DNA from: Solirubrobacterales bacterium | Lineage (GTDB): Bacteria > Actinomycetota > Thermoleophilia > Solirubrobacterales > Solirubrobacteraceae | Length of the DNA stretch: 64,000 nt | NCBI GenBank assembly: GCA_947474595.1 | Contig: CANJIV010000005.1 | Span: 124,001 to 188,000 of the forward strand | Direction of reading: 5' to 3' | Part shown: piece by piece, positions 8,521 through 16,822 of the stretch | Numbering within the stretch: position 1 is the first letter of the stretch | How the letters are laid out: every line of letters begins with the position of its first letter | The notes under the pieces: model-generated | What the model was told of the DNA's origin: nothing | The model's input: only the letters and a program-made list of their open reading frames with translations | Database searches by the model: none | Program-made: the position numbers and the translations under genes

Positions 8521-9362
8521 AGTTTGAAAAGTGGCAGGCACTAGGCAACGACTACCTCATCTTTGAGGGAGCGGATCTGACGTTCGAGCTCACACCTGCG
8601 CGCATTCGGCGAATCTGCGATCCACATCTAGGACCGGGTTCGGATGGAATCTTGGTGCTCTCTGGCTGCGACGACGCGCAATTTGTTGCCGACCTAGCGA
8701 TCTTCAATCCAGATGGCTCAGAGGCTGAACTTTCAGGCAACGGCGCCCGCCAAGCGCTGCTCTACCTCCGTCAGCGTGGTTGGACTGACCACAACATATT
8801 CTCCATTCGCACTCAAGCCGGAGAGATTCGAGCCACGATCACAGGGATCGATACAGCCACGGTCGATATGGGACGCGCCGCGCTCGAATCCAAGTACTTC
8901 CCCGATGGGGCCCCCGGTGGGAGCGGCTCGCTTATCAGCGACGGAAACAGTTGGGAGTTCCAACACGTCTGTATTGGCAACCCGCAGTGCGCGATCAAAA
9001 CCGACCTAGCGTTACTCGAAGGGCTCGACCTGGCCAAGATTGGCCCGGCTATTGAGCACCACTCACTCTTTCCCCACCGAACCAATGTTTCATGGTTTGC
9101 CGAACTAGAACCCGGCGTAATTCGTGCCAGAATCTTCGAGCGTGGGGTGGGGGAGACCATGTCCTCAGGCACCGGCGCCACAGGCGCTGGCGTTGCCTAT
9201 GTGCTCAACGGAGCTGACCCCTCTGTCAGGGTCGTACTAGATGGGGGCGAACTGACCGTCGAGGTCGGCGAAGACCTACATGTCAATCTGACGGGCTGGG
9301 CAGTTCCCATATACGCCGGCGAACTGGCCGCAAACTTCATCAAGGAGCTCCATGAAAGCTAG
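8517..9362 (+). CDS. dapF: Diaminopimelate epimerase family protein lacking both catalytic cysteines
   Basis: The fold and length (281 residues) are those of DapF, which converts LL- to meso-diaminopimelate for lysine and peptidoglycan. Conserved segments are ALGNDYLIF, GPGSDGILVL, NPDGSEAE, NPQCAI, HRTNVSW and FERGVGET. The two acid/base cysteines of the family are replaced: Ser73 in LSGNGAR (codon 8733-8735, normally CGNG) and Ser217 in SSGTGAT (codon 9165-9167, normally CGTG). The family chemistry needs both thiols, so a normal two-base epimerase mechanism is doubtful. It lies between miaA and an aminotransferase, with overlaps at both ends. Possibilities are a serine-tolerant clade enzyme or a related isomerase; which one is open. 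Confidence 0.9.
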   Translation: MKFEKWQALGNDYLIFEGADLTFELTPARIRRICDPHLGPGSDGILVLSGCDDAQFVADLAIFNPDGSEAELSGNGARQALLYLRQRGWTDHNIFSIRTQAGEIRATITGIDTATVDMGRAALESKYFPDGAPGGSGSLISDGNSWEFQHVCIGNPQCAIKTDLALLEGLDLAKIGPAIEHHSLFPHRTNVSWFAELEPGVIRARIFERGVGETMSSGTGATGAGVAYVLNGADPSVRVVLDGGELTVEVGEDLHVNLTGWAVPIYAGELAANFIKELHES

Positions 9363-10524
9363 TAAGCGTCTCGATCAGATCTCGCCGTACCTCTTTGCCG
9401 AAATCTCACGCAAGATCGCCGAGAAGAAGGCCGCTGGGATCGACGTGATTTCGCTGGGCATAGGCGACCCTGACCGCCCAACTCCTGCACTCATCGTCGA
9501 GGCAGCCCAGGAGGCGATTGCCGATCCAAGCACCCACCAGTACCCCTCAAACCGTGGGCGGCCAGAGTTCCTAACGGCAGTAAGTGACTTCTACGCCCGT
9601 CGCTTTGACGTGACCCTAGATCCAGCGACCGAGGTGATGGCGGCGATCGGGGCCAAGGAGTGCATCTTCAACCTCAACCTAGCGTTCCTAGACCCAGGCG
9701 ATCTCGCACTAGCATCTGACCCCGGATACCCCGTCTATACGGGCGGTCCGCTGATCGCTGGAGCCCAGGCGCACCTGATGGCACTCGTCCCGCAACTGGG
9801 CTTCGCGCCCGACCTGACCGCGATCGACGATGCCACTGCAAAGAGGGCGAAGTTGATGTTCCTCAACTACCCAAACAATCCGACCGGAGCGGTTGTGCCG
9901 GATGGTCTATTTGAGGAGGTCGTTGCCTTCGCGCGCCACCACGACATTCTTGTCGTCCACGACAACGCCTACAGCGAGACCTGTTACGACGGTTATCGTG
10001 CGCCATCTTTTCTTGCCACCCCCGGAGCCAAGGAGGTTGGGGTCGAAGTCTTCTCCCTCTCTAAGGGCTACAACATGACCGGCTGGCGCTGCGCGGCGAT
10101 CGTTGGTAACGCCGAAGCCATTGACATCTACTGGCGGCTGAAGTCCAACATCGACTCAGGCAACTTTGATGCCGTCCAGCTTGCAGGCGCGGCAGCACTC
10201 TCGCCCGATGGTGACTTCGAGGTCGCTTCGATGAACGAGCTATATCGCCGGCGTCGCGATCTGGTCTGTGACGTTCTGCGTGCTGGGGGAGTAGATGTGA
10301 CGGCACCAAAGGCCACCATCTACGTTTGGGCTCCAGTCCCTCCAGGCTTTGAGTCCTCTGCAGCATTTTGTGAATACGTCTTAGAAGAGGCCTCTGTCGT
10401 AATCACACCCGGAGGTGCCTATGGCCCTAATGGTGAGGGCTTCTTCCGTATCTCGCTGACAACGCCCGATGACCGCTTGCGCGAAGCCGTTGCTCGCCTC
10501 GGAGCGTTGGCAAGCCCAGCATGA
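9352..10524 (+). CDS. PLP aminotransferase, probably LL-diaminopimelate aminotransferase type
   Basis: A class I/II fold-type I aminotransferase of 390 residues. It has the YPNNPTGAV motif, the PLP lysine in SLSKGYNMTGWR (about residue 236) and the C-terminal arginine region FFRISLTTPDDRL. The family resembles DapL/DapC-type enzymes, which aminate tetrahydrodipicolinate (or its succinyl-keto form) on the way to diaminopimelate. The 11-base overlap with the DapF-like gene supports a diaminopimelate role. The exact acyl donor and substrate cannot be read from the sequence, so no symbol is given. Confidence 0.9.
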   Translation: MKASKRLDQISPYLFAEISRKIAEKKAAGIDVISLGIGDPDRPTPALIVEAAQEAIADPSTHQYPSNRGRPEFLTAVSDFYARRFDVTLDPATEVMAAIGAKECIFNLNLAFLDPGDLALASDPGYPVYTGGPLIAGAQAHLMALVPQLGFAPDLTAIDDATAKRAKLMFLNYPNNPTGAVVPDGLFEEVVAFARHHDILVVHDNAYSETCYDGYRAPSFLATPGAKEVGVEVFSLSKGYNMTGWRCAAIVGNAEAIDIYWRLKSNIDSGNFDAVQLAGAAALSPDGDFEVASMNELYRRRRDLVCDVLRAGGVDVTAPKATIYVWAPVPPGFESSAAFCEYVLEEASVVITPGGAYGPNGEGFFRISLTTPDDRLREAVARLGALASPA

Positions 10525-10573
10525 TCATCCCTCGCTGCGTGTAACGACCGCCGTGCTTCTAGACTGAGGGTTA

Positions 10574-11875
10574 GTGAAGCGCAGCAGACACGGCCGCAGC
10601 ACGGTTTCCAACGATGGTCCCACTGTGCCCACAGTGCGCGCCAAGCAGCGTGCGCTCTGTATCGCAGCTATTGAAGACGGAGATGACCTCACGGAGCTCG
10701 AAGAGCTTTTACGCACGGCTGGCGTGGCTGTAGTCGGAGCGATCGTTCAGCACCGCGAACGACCTCATCCCAATACATATTTGGGGGAGGGCAAGCTGGC
10801 TGAGGTTAAAGCGGCGATCGAAGCCTGCGATGCCAATGTAGTCGCCTGCGACGACGAGCTGACTCCCCGCCAAGAGCGCAACCTAGAGAAGGCCTTAGGA
10901 ATTCCAGTGGTCGACCGCACAGCAGTGATCCTTGACATCTTCGCTGGCCACGCACACTCCGCCGACGGCAAGCTGCAGGTAGAGCTTGCCCAACTCGAAT
11001 ACAACCTAGCCCGAATGCGCGGGCTATGGACGCACCTTGAGCGCCTGGGAGGCGGTATTGGTACCCGCGGCCCCGGTGAGTCCCAGATAGAGACAGATCG
11101 CCGCCTCGCACGCGACCGAATCTCGGCACTCAAACGCAAACTTAGCCACGTTCGCTCACACCGTTCGACGATGCGTGCTGAGCGTGAGCGCGCACAGCTG
11201 CCGACCATTGCGTTGGCTGGCTACACCAACGCCGGCAAGTCGACGCTACTTAATGCGTTAACCGGCGCCGACGTGGGGGTGGGGGACAGACTCTTCCAAA
11301 CACTTGATCCCACGACCCGCACGCTTGATATGCACGGGCGCACCTATCTCATAACCGACACCGTCGGCTTCATCCGCAAACTGCCCCACCAGCTAGTCGA
11401 CGCCTTCGCCGCTACGTTGGAGGAGACGCGCTTAGCTGATCTGGTCCTCCACGTCGTAGATGCATCAACCGAAGAGGAGGAGTTTGGGCAGATGTCGCGT
11501 GCGGTCGAAGACGTCCTAGAAGAGATCGGCGCAGGCGCAACGCCTCGCCTCCTTGTCCTCAATAAGGCCGACTTGCTAGATCAGGACGAACGCCTCGCCA
11601 TGCCCTTTCGTCACCCCGATGGAATGTTGGTTAGCGCGGTAACGGGAGAGGGCCTCGATGGCCTTCTTGCGCGCATAGAGGAAGAGTTTTTAAGTCGCCT
11701 GATGACCGTAGAGCTACTGCTCCCCTACGGCGAGGGCAGTCGGCTCGCTGAGCTACATGAGTTAGCGGGCGAGCTACAGCGCGAAGACACCCCCGAGGGA
11801 GTGCGCGTATCCGTGCGCCTGGCGCCGACGATAGCGGCGCGGTTCGAGCGTTTCGCTGTAAATGGACACTTATGA
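10574..11875 (+). CDS. hflX: Ribosome-associated GTPase HflX
   Basis: HflX binds the 50S subunit and splits stalled or heat-damaged 70S ribosomes. The 433-residue protein has the N-terminal HflX domain (VGAIVQHRERPHPNTYLGEG, RTAVILDIFAGHA), the glycine-rich loop RLGGGIGTRGPGESQIETDR, and a G domain. The G domain shows GYTNAGKSTLLN, the DTVGFIRKLPH switch and NKAD. The GTG start at 10574 follows a GAGGG. The stop overlaps the dut ATG (ATGA). The miaA-hflX linkage is conserved in many bacteria. Confidence 0.97.
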   Translation: MKRSRHGRSTVSNDGPTVPTVRAKQRALCIAAIEDGDDLTELEELLRTAGVAVVGAIVQHRERPHPNTYLGEGKLAEVKAAIEACDANVVACDDELTPRQERNLEKALGIPVVDRTAVILDIFAGHAHSADGKLQVELAQLEYNLARMRGLWTHLERLGGGIGTRGPGESQIETDRRLARDRISALKRKLSHVRSHRSTMRAERERAQLPTIALAGYTNAGKSTLLNALTGADVGVGDRLFQTLDPTTRTLDMHGRTYLITDTVGFIRKLPHQLVDAFAATLEETRLADLVLHVVDASTEEEEFGQMSRAVEDVLEEIGAGATPRLLVLNKADLLDQDERLAMPFRHPDGMLVSAVTGEGLDGLLARIEEEFLSRLMTVELLLPYGEGSRLAELHELAGELQREDTPEGVRVSVRLAPTIAARFERFAVNGHL

Positions 11876-12303
11876 GACTCGAAGTTCTACGCTGCCACCC
11901 CGACGCGACTACTCCTGTCCGGGCCTTCCCAGGCGACGCTGGCTTAGACCTCCATGCCTGCGAAGCGCTCGAAATAGCGCCCGGAATGCGCGCCTCTGTG
12001 GCGACCGGGATCTCTATTGCGCTGCCAGCAGGCCACGCGGGGTTAGTCGTACCGCGCTCAGGGATCGCTTCGAAACACGGCATTACTGTCGTTAACGGGC
12101 CTGGGCTTATAGACGAGGGCTACCGGGGCGAGATCCGCGTGCTCTTACTTAACACCGACCGCGACAACTCCTTTGTGATCGCGGTCGGAGATCGCATCGC
12201 ACAGCTTGTGATCATTGCTGTGGCGACCCCAGAGATCGTTGAGGTCTTATCCCTCGATAAGACGGCCCGCGGCGAAGGTGGTTTCGGCTCAAGCGGGAGA
12301 TAG
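11872..12303 (+). CDS. dut: dUTP diphosphatase
   Basis: This trimeric dUTPase hydrolyses dUTP to dUMP, keeping uracil out of DNA. All five family motifs are present in 143 residues: PGDAGLDLHA, PRSGIASKHG, NGPGLIDEGYRGEI (catalytic Asp), DRIAQLVI and the C-terminal lid GEGGFGSSGR. The start is coupled to the hflX stop. The last 15 bases overlap the end of the convergent methyltransferase gene. Confidence 0.97.
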   Translation: MRLEVLRCHPDATTPVRAFPGDAGLDLHACEALEIAPGMRASVATGISIALPAGHAGLVVPRSGIASKHGITVVNGPGLIDEGYRGEIRVLLLNTDRDNSFVIAVGDRIAQLVIIAVATPEIVEVLSLDKTARGEGGFGSSGR

Positions 12304-13032
12304 TTGCAAGACCACGACCGTACTCGCGATGTGCTCATCAGTCTCCGGGATTTCCCGTCTCTGACAGGGCGTCAAACCTAGGCTTAAACCTTCGCTCTCC
12401 AACTCGTCCGCGGAGAGGTGATGGAGTTCGACGACGTCAACTGACTCCTGCACGCTGCCATCCACTGACACACGACGGCGTACGCGCTCAATTGCGCTGG
12501 CCTGTGGGCCCACGCGAACAGCAACGGGCTGGCTGGCGTAGACAATCCCATCGACCTCGCGTAGGTCGGGGATTGGCAGTAATCCAGCTACTAGGCCGGG
12601 ATCAAACCCTTCCAGGGGACCTGCCAGTGCAATAGCCAGACGGCCGCCTACCTCTAAGTGATCGGCGAGGACTTCTAAGATTTTCTTGCGATCAGCTGGC
12701 TCAAAGAGCTGGATCGTTTGCATCGGGATTAGGCAGAGCGGGAACCGGCGGCCAAGGGTCATCTTGCGCGCGTCGATATTTTCAACAGCGATATTGAGGC
12801 CATCTGCGCGTGCGGCAAGCGCTGCGGCAAGCTTTGGCTCCAGCTCAACGGCCACCACCTCATAGCCGTTGAGCCCTAGATCGAGAGCCACTCTGCCGCT
12901 ACCCGCACCAACATCGATAATCGCTCCTGCGTTGGCGGAGGCTGCAAGCTCACGCCAGAGGGCTAAATCTGCGCTATATCCACCGCACTCCACATCGTGC
13001 CAGATGACTTCGTCTTCCAACCGTGGCTTCAT
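12289..13032 (-). CDS. Class I SAM-dependent methyltransferase
   Basis: A 247-residue protein with a Rossmann methyltransferase core. Motif I is IDVGAGSGRVALDL (about residue 40), the acidic residue follows in VVAVELEPKL, and a DARKMTLGRRFPL segment is consistent with motif II/III. The substrate is unknown. Its start overlaps the stop of the upstream lipid kinase (ATGA), suggesting a two-gene unit, and its end overlaps dut on the other strand. Confidence 0.85.
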   Translation of the reverse strand: MKPRLEDEVIWHDVECGGYSADLALWRELAASANAGAIIDVGAGSGRVALDLGLNGYEVVAVELEPKLAAALAARADGLNIAVENIDARKMTLGRRFPLCLIPMQTIQLFEPADRKKILEVLADHLEVGGRLAIALAGPLEGFDPGLVAGLLPIPDLREVDGIVYASQPVAVRVGPQASAIERVRRRVSVDGSVQESVDVVELHHLSADELESEGLSLGLTPCQRREIPETDEHIASTVVVLQLSPA

Positions 13033-13907
13033 CTTGGGGCTATCACCCGCAACGCACGGTGGTGAATTTCAACCGTAGCTGGCAGCTGCGCGATTGGATC
13101 CCCATCGGCATACATGACGAAAGGTCGATCCGCCGAGACGCGCACCTTTGAGCCGCGTTGGATGCCAACGCTTGGGTTATCGACGTGTGTGCCCTTAAAG
13201 ACCTTCGGCAGACTCATGAGGAAGCGCGCCTTGCTCGTGTCGCCGGTCATCACTATGTCGAGCAGGCCATCGTCTAACTCGGCGTCGGGAGCCACGAACA
13301 TCCCGCCACCGTAGGCCTTGGAGTTAGCGCAGACGATGCTGTAGCCGGTGTAGGAGAGCTTTAGGCGATCGTCTATCTCAAGATCAAAGCGAGCCGGCTT
13401 CCACCCGGCAAGCGCGCGAAGAGCTGCGTAGCAGTAGACAGCGCTACCACTGATTAGCTTCGTGGAGTTGGCGATGGCATTTGCGTCTGAGTCGTAGCCC
13501 GCGCTGGCGATGCCGACAAACCAGTGCCCATCGACGGAGCCAATATCTATCTCGCGCCGCTCCGGCCCGACAAGCAAACTACAGGCCCCTTTGACATCAG
13601 TTGGGATACCGAGCACGCGCGCGAAATCATTACCGCGTCCGCCCGGGATGATCCCAAGAGTGGCTCCGGTGGTCTCAAGCTCTCCAGCAACAGCTCCTAT
13701 AAGCCCATCACCACCGATCGCAACAACGATTTCGCCAGCGCTAGCGCCAGCACGAGCTAGCGAGCGAGCGTGTTGGAGATCACGACTCTCGGTGGAATCA
13801 AAGGATGCACCCAAGGAGGCAAGGCAACGCTGAACCTCGGGCATCATCTTCGCAGTGCGCCCACCGCCAGCTACGGGGTTAAAGATCAAAGAGAAGATTG
13901 GCTCCAT
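13029..13907 (-). CDS. Diacylglycerol kinase-like lipid kinase (DagK/YegS family)
   Basis: A 292-residue member of the DAGK catalytic family that phosphorylates a lipid hydroxyl with ATP. Motifs are LIFNPVAGGG near the N-terminus, the nucleotide loop VAIGGDGLIGAVAGEL and PGGRGNDFARVLGIP. A beta-sandwich C-terminal domain carries the metal-site-like DDGLLDIVMTGD. Family members act on diacylglycerol, phosphatidylglycerol or sphingosine-like lipids; the substrate here is not determined. It is co-transcribed with the methyltransferase downstream. Confidence 0.92.
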   Translation of the reverse strand: MEPIFSLIFNPVAGGGRTAKMMPEVQRCLASLGASFDSTESRDLQHARSLARAGASAGEIVVAIGGDGLIGAVAGELETTGATLGIIPGGRGNDFARVLGIPTDVKGACSLLVGPERREIDIGSVDGHWFVGIASAGYDSDANAIANSTKLISGSAVYCYAALRALAGWKPARFDLEIDDRLKLSYTGYSIVCANSKAYGGGMFVAPDAELDDGLLDIVMTGDTSKARFLMSLPKVFKGTHVDNPSVGIQRGSKVRVSADRPFVMYADGDPIAQLPATVEIHHRALRVIAPR

Positions 13908-13992
13908 CGCAAAGCTAACCGTATCGCCACGCAGGCCTAGATGGGATGACTAGCATCACAATCCCCACCACGAACGACTATCTTTGCTGGCC

Positions 13993-14709
13993 ATGATTAG
14001 ACCTATCGTCCTATTCACCCTTGCCGTCAGCGCCACCGCCATCGCAGCCTGCGGGGGTGCCACCTCAACGACCACCTCCCAGCCAGAGCCGACTACAGCG
14101 GCGGTCACCGAGACCTCGGCTCCACAGACAGCCGACAAAGCTGGGGCGAAGCTCACATGCACGCCGGTGTCGCAGCCAACTCCCAAGGGCCCCCAGAGCC
14201 TTCCCGTGCCGACACTAACGCTCGACCCAGCAAAGGTTTGGACGGCTGAGGTAAAAACAAACTGCGGCGATTTCACGATCACTCTGGCAGCAAAACTAGC
14301 GCCCAAAACTAGCGCGTCGTTTGCTTCACTCTCACAGAAGGGCTTCTACGACGGATTGATCTTTCACCGCATCGTCGATGGATTTGTCGCCCAAGGCGGC
14401 GATCCACTCGGTAGCGGACAAGGCGGGCCGGGCTACTCGGTAGTTGAAGCCCCTGCGGCCGATCAAACCTACACTCGCGGAGTGGTCGCGATGGCCAAAA
14501 CTAGCGCTGAGGCCCCCGGCACCTCAGGCAGTCAGTTCTTCATCGTTACGGCTCCAGATGCCGGCCTGCCTCCAGAGTATGCGCTGGCCGGACAGGTCAC
14601 CAAGGGTCAAGGCGTCGTGGACCTTATTGGGAGTGTGCCAACCGACCCAAACACCGAGAGCCCGCTCTCTGCCGTCGTGATTGAAAAGGTCACAATCAAG
14701 TCCTCTTAA
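13993..14709 (+). CDS. Cyclophilin-type peptidyl-prolyl isomerase, predicted lipoprotein
   Basis: A signal peptide with lipobox AIAAC (Cys about residue 20) is followed by a Thr/Ser-rich tether and a cyclophilin domain (about residues 75-238). The domain has FASLSQKGFYDGLIFHRIV, GFVAQGGDPLG and SGSQFFIVT. It would be anchored on the outer face of the membrane and speed proline isomerisation in secreted proteins. The chosen ATG at 13993 gives a normal signal peptide; a TTG nine bases upstream is the alternative. Its TAA shares the palindrome TTAA with the stop of the convergent SRAP gene. Confidence 0.93.
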   Translation: MIRPIVLFTLAVSATAIAACGGATSTTTSQPEPTTAAVTETSAPQTADKAGAKLTCTPVSQPTPKGPQSLPVPTLTLDPAKVWTAEVKTNCGDFTITLAAKLAPKTSASFASLSQKGFYDGLIFHRIVDGFVAQGGDPLGSGQGGPGYSVVEAPAADQTYTRGVVAMAKTSAEAPGTSGSQFFIVTAPDAGLPPEYALAGQVTKGQGVVDLIGSVPTDPNTESPLSAVVIEKVTIKSS

Positions 14710-15383
14710 CTGGCGTCCTCGGAGTGGGGGGCATCTAGACACTCTGGGCCGTCATAGCGAGCGCTGTTGACGGCGCTAGAGACGGGGCGGGCCGCTATCT
14801 CACGATCTGGCAGTGCCACCAACATACGGGCGAGTTCTTCTGCCTGGGTCTCGGGGTCGCACCAGCGGGCCTCAACGCTAGGGTCAAGGATCACCGGCAT
14901 CCGATCGTGAATCCGTGCCAACGCAGGTGGAGCCTCTACGGTGACGATGGCCACGCTTGCAATCGCCGCTGCGCTGCCGTCACCCCAGCTGGCCCACAGG
15001 CCCGCAAATGCGAACGGAGCTCCGCCTAGACGCGTTACATGCCACGGCCGCTTACCTGAAGACACGCGCTGCCATTCGTAGAAGCCGTCAGCTATAACCA
15101 GACATCGCCGCTTCTCAAAGCTCTCTCGAAACATCGGCTTGGAGGCGACGGTCTCTGCACGCGCATTAATCGCCTTAAAGCCGCTGCTGGGATCCTTAGC
15201 CCACGGAGCTATCAGCCCCCAGAGCATTCTCTCTGCGCGCGGAGGGCTTGCTCCAACAACGACGAGTACCTCGCTGCCGGGGGCGATGTTAAAGCGGGGC
15301 CCTACATCGACTGTCTGGCTAAACCCAAATCTGGCGGCTAGAGAAGCTTGGTCAGGCGGGGCAAGAGAGAACCGTCCGCACAC
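14706..15383 (-). CDS. SOS response-associated peptidase (SRAP/HMCES/YedK family)
   Basis: This family covalently captures abasic sites in single-stranded DNA through Cys2. In the 225-residue protein Cys2 is present in MCGRFSL, with RFNIAPG, the INARAETV motif, ADGFYEW and the conserved HDRMPVIL histidine. All residues needed for thiazolidine DNA-protein crosslink formation are intact. It stands alone between a convergent cyclophilin gene and a hypothetical membrane protein. Regulation is not evident; no LexA-like box was recognised. Confidence 0.95.
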   Translation of the reverse strand: MCGRFSLAPPDQASLAARFGFSQTVDVGPRFNIAPGSEVLVVVGASPPRAERMLWGLIAPWAKDPSSGFKAINARAETVASKPMFRESFEKRRCLVIADGFYEWQRVSSGKRPWHVTRLGGAPFAFAGLWASWGDGSAAAIASVAIVTVEAPPALARIHDRMPVILDPSVEARWCDPETQAEELARMLVALPDREIAARPVSSAVNSARYDGPECLDAPHSEDAS

Positions 15384-15404
15384 AGATCTAGCCTCCTATC
15401 CCGA

Positions 15405-16001
15405 CTACTGGGCCGCCCGTGCCCGCGCCTGCTTGCGGCGCCCGAAGAGAACCAGTCCGCCGATCACAGCGATAACCAGCAAGAACCCAAGCAGAAGCGC
15501 CTCGCCGAAGCCCAAGTGGCCGATCGGCAGAGAGATCAACTCGACGATACCGAAGCCGAGCGCGAGCAAGACGACTACGATCAAAGCAACTGCTAAGAGT
15601 CCGCGAATCCGCTTCCAGAGGCTTGCGCCTTCGGCCGGCGCGATGAGACCCATGAAGCGTAGGGCCAACATCTGCCTGCCGCTGGGAGCTTCGTGGCCAA
15701 GCTTTTCCAGCGATGCTTTGAGGTCGCCTGGACGCCGTTCGGCTAATGCGAGTGAGGCATCGGCCATCCGGCGCAAAGCCATCCGCTCTTGGGGACGAGC
15801 GGCGGCGATTGCGCGCTGGAAGTGTGCGCGGGCCTTCTTAGCCTCATAACGATCAGCGGCCCTGGCCCCTAGCACTGCTTGGGCGGCTGCGCGATGTTTG
15901 GTCTCCATCGCGAGATCCTCATCGGAGCGGTGCTCCATATCCTGCATCGCGGCTAGCCCGCCGCGTTGCTCAATCTTGATCTGTCGTTGCTTGGGAGCCA
16001 T
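15405..16001 (-). CDS. Hypothetical protein with C-terminal pair of membrane helices
   Basis: Not recognised. The 198-residue product has a charged, alanine-rich helical N-terminal half (residues 1-110). Repeated patterns such as AAAQAVLGARAADRYEAKKA look TPR- or coiled-coil-like. Two strong hydrophobic helices follow (about 137-158 and 166-187) and a short basic tail. The cytoplasmic face is therefore probably the N-terminus. It lies 38 bases downstream of fetB in the same direction and could belong to the FUSC-FetAB transcript. No function is assigned. Confidence 0.65.
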   Translation of the reverse strand: MAPKQRQIKIEQRGGLAAMQDMEHRSDEDLAMETKHRAAAQAVLGARAADRYEAKKARAHFQRAIAAARPQERMALRRMADASLALAERRPGDLKASLEKLGHEAPSGRQMLALRFMGLIAPAEGASLWKRIRGLLAVALIVVVLLALGFGIVELISLPIGHLGFGEALLLGFLLVIAVIGGLVLFGRRKQARARAAQ

Positions 16002-16039
16002 TGGCGCGAAAGTTTAGATGGTTACTTGCGCTTCTGTGA

Positions 16040-16822
16040 CTACCCCTCGTCGGGCCGCTGCAAACTTATCAGCCGATGGTCACTCGTAAACAGCCGACGC
16101 ACCAAACCCAACATCACCACAGCGGTCGTTGTAGCGACCGCTCCGAGGATCAAATACATCACTACAGCCTGGACCCGGACGGCATCAATTGGCGCCACAC
16201 CGGCGAGTATTAGGCCCGTCATAGCTCCCGGCAGAAAGACGATCCCCACCGCCTTGGTCGTTTCGATCTGAGGCGTCATTGCAGACCTCAGCGCTCTTAC
16301 GGCGTAGGGGCGGGCCGCCTGACTCGAGTCCAGACCGAGAGCCAACCTAGCCTCAACTTCATCGCGCTTATCGGCGAGGTCTTCCACAAAGCGTCTGGTT
16401 GCCAACACGGTCCCGGTCATCGAGTTGCCGACCATCATGCCCGCAAGAGGCACGAGCGCGCGAGCCTCTAGGGGAAATACGCCCAATCCAAATAAGACGC
16501 CGAGCGTCACGACCGCCGCCGCCGCGAATGAAACCAATGCGAGAGTGAACATGCCGGGCACCATAGGAGCGCGCCGTCGGACCACATCGGCAGCGAATAA
16601 AAGCATCGCTACAACCCACAGCCATGCCAAGATCATCGGACTCTTTGGATCTAGGACTAACGTTAGAGCAAGGCCGACCAGCAGCAGCTGAGAGACGGCC
16701 CTCAGAGCGGCCCAGATAATCGGGCGCTCAAGGCCCAGCCCCTCACGCCACGAGAGCAGGGCGGCGACAGCCACCAAGATCGCCGAGGCCGCGAGGCCAA
16801 TAAAACTAACGTCACTGGCCAT
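16040..16822 (-). CDS. fetB: ABC transporter permease, FetB (UPF0014) family
   Basis: A 260-residue membrane protein with about six to seven hydrophobic helices and the family signature around PLAGMMVGNSMTGTVLA. The cytoplasmic stretch with LDSSQAARPYAVRALRSA precedes TKAVGIVFLPGAMTGLILAG. In E. coli FetAB exports iron and protects from peroxide; the substrate here is inferred from family only. ATG 16822 gives a normal N-terminus (MASDVSF) and overlaps the end of the ATPase gene by 11 bases. An in-frame upstream extension to 16879 is unlikely. Confidence 0.88.
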   Translation of the reverse strand: MASDVSFIGLAASAILVAVAALLSWREGLGLERPIIWAALRAVSQLLLVGLALTLVLDPKSPMILAWLWVVAMLLFAADVVRRRAPMVPGMFTLALVSFAAAAVVTLGVLFGLGVFPLEARALVPLAGMMVGNSMTGTVLATRRFVEDLADKRDEVEARLALGLDSSQAARPYAVRALRSAMTPQIETTKAVGIVFLPGAMTGLILAGVAPIDAVRVQAVVMYLILGAVATTTAVVMLGLVRRLFTSDHRLISLQRPDEG

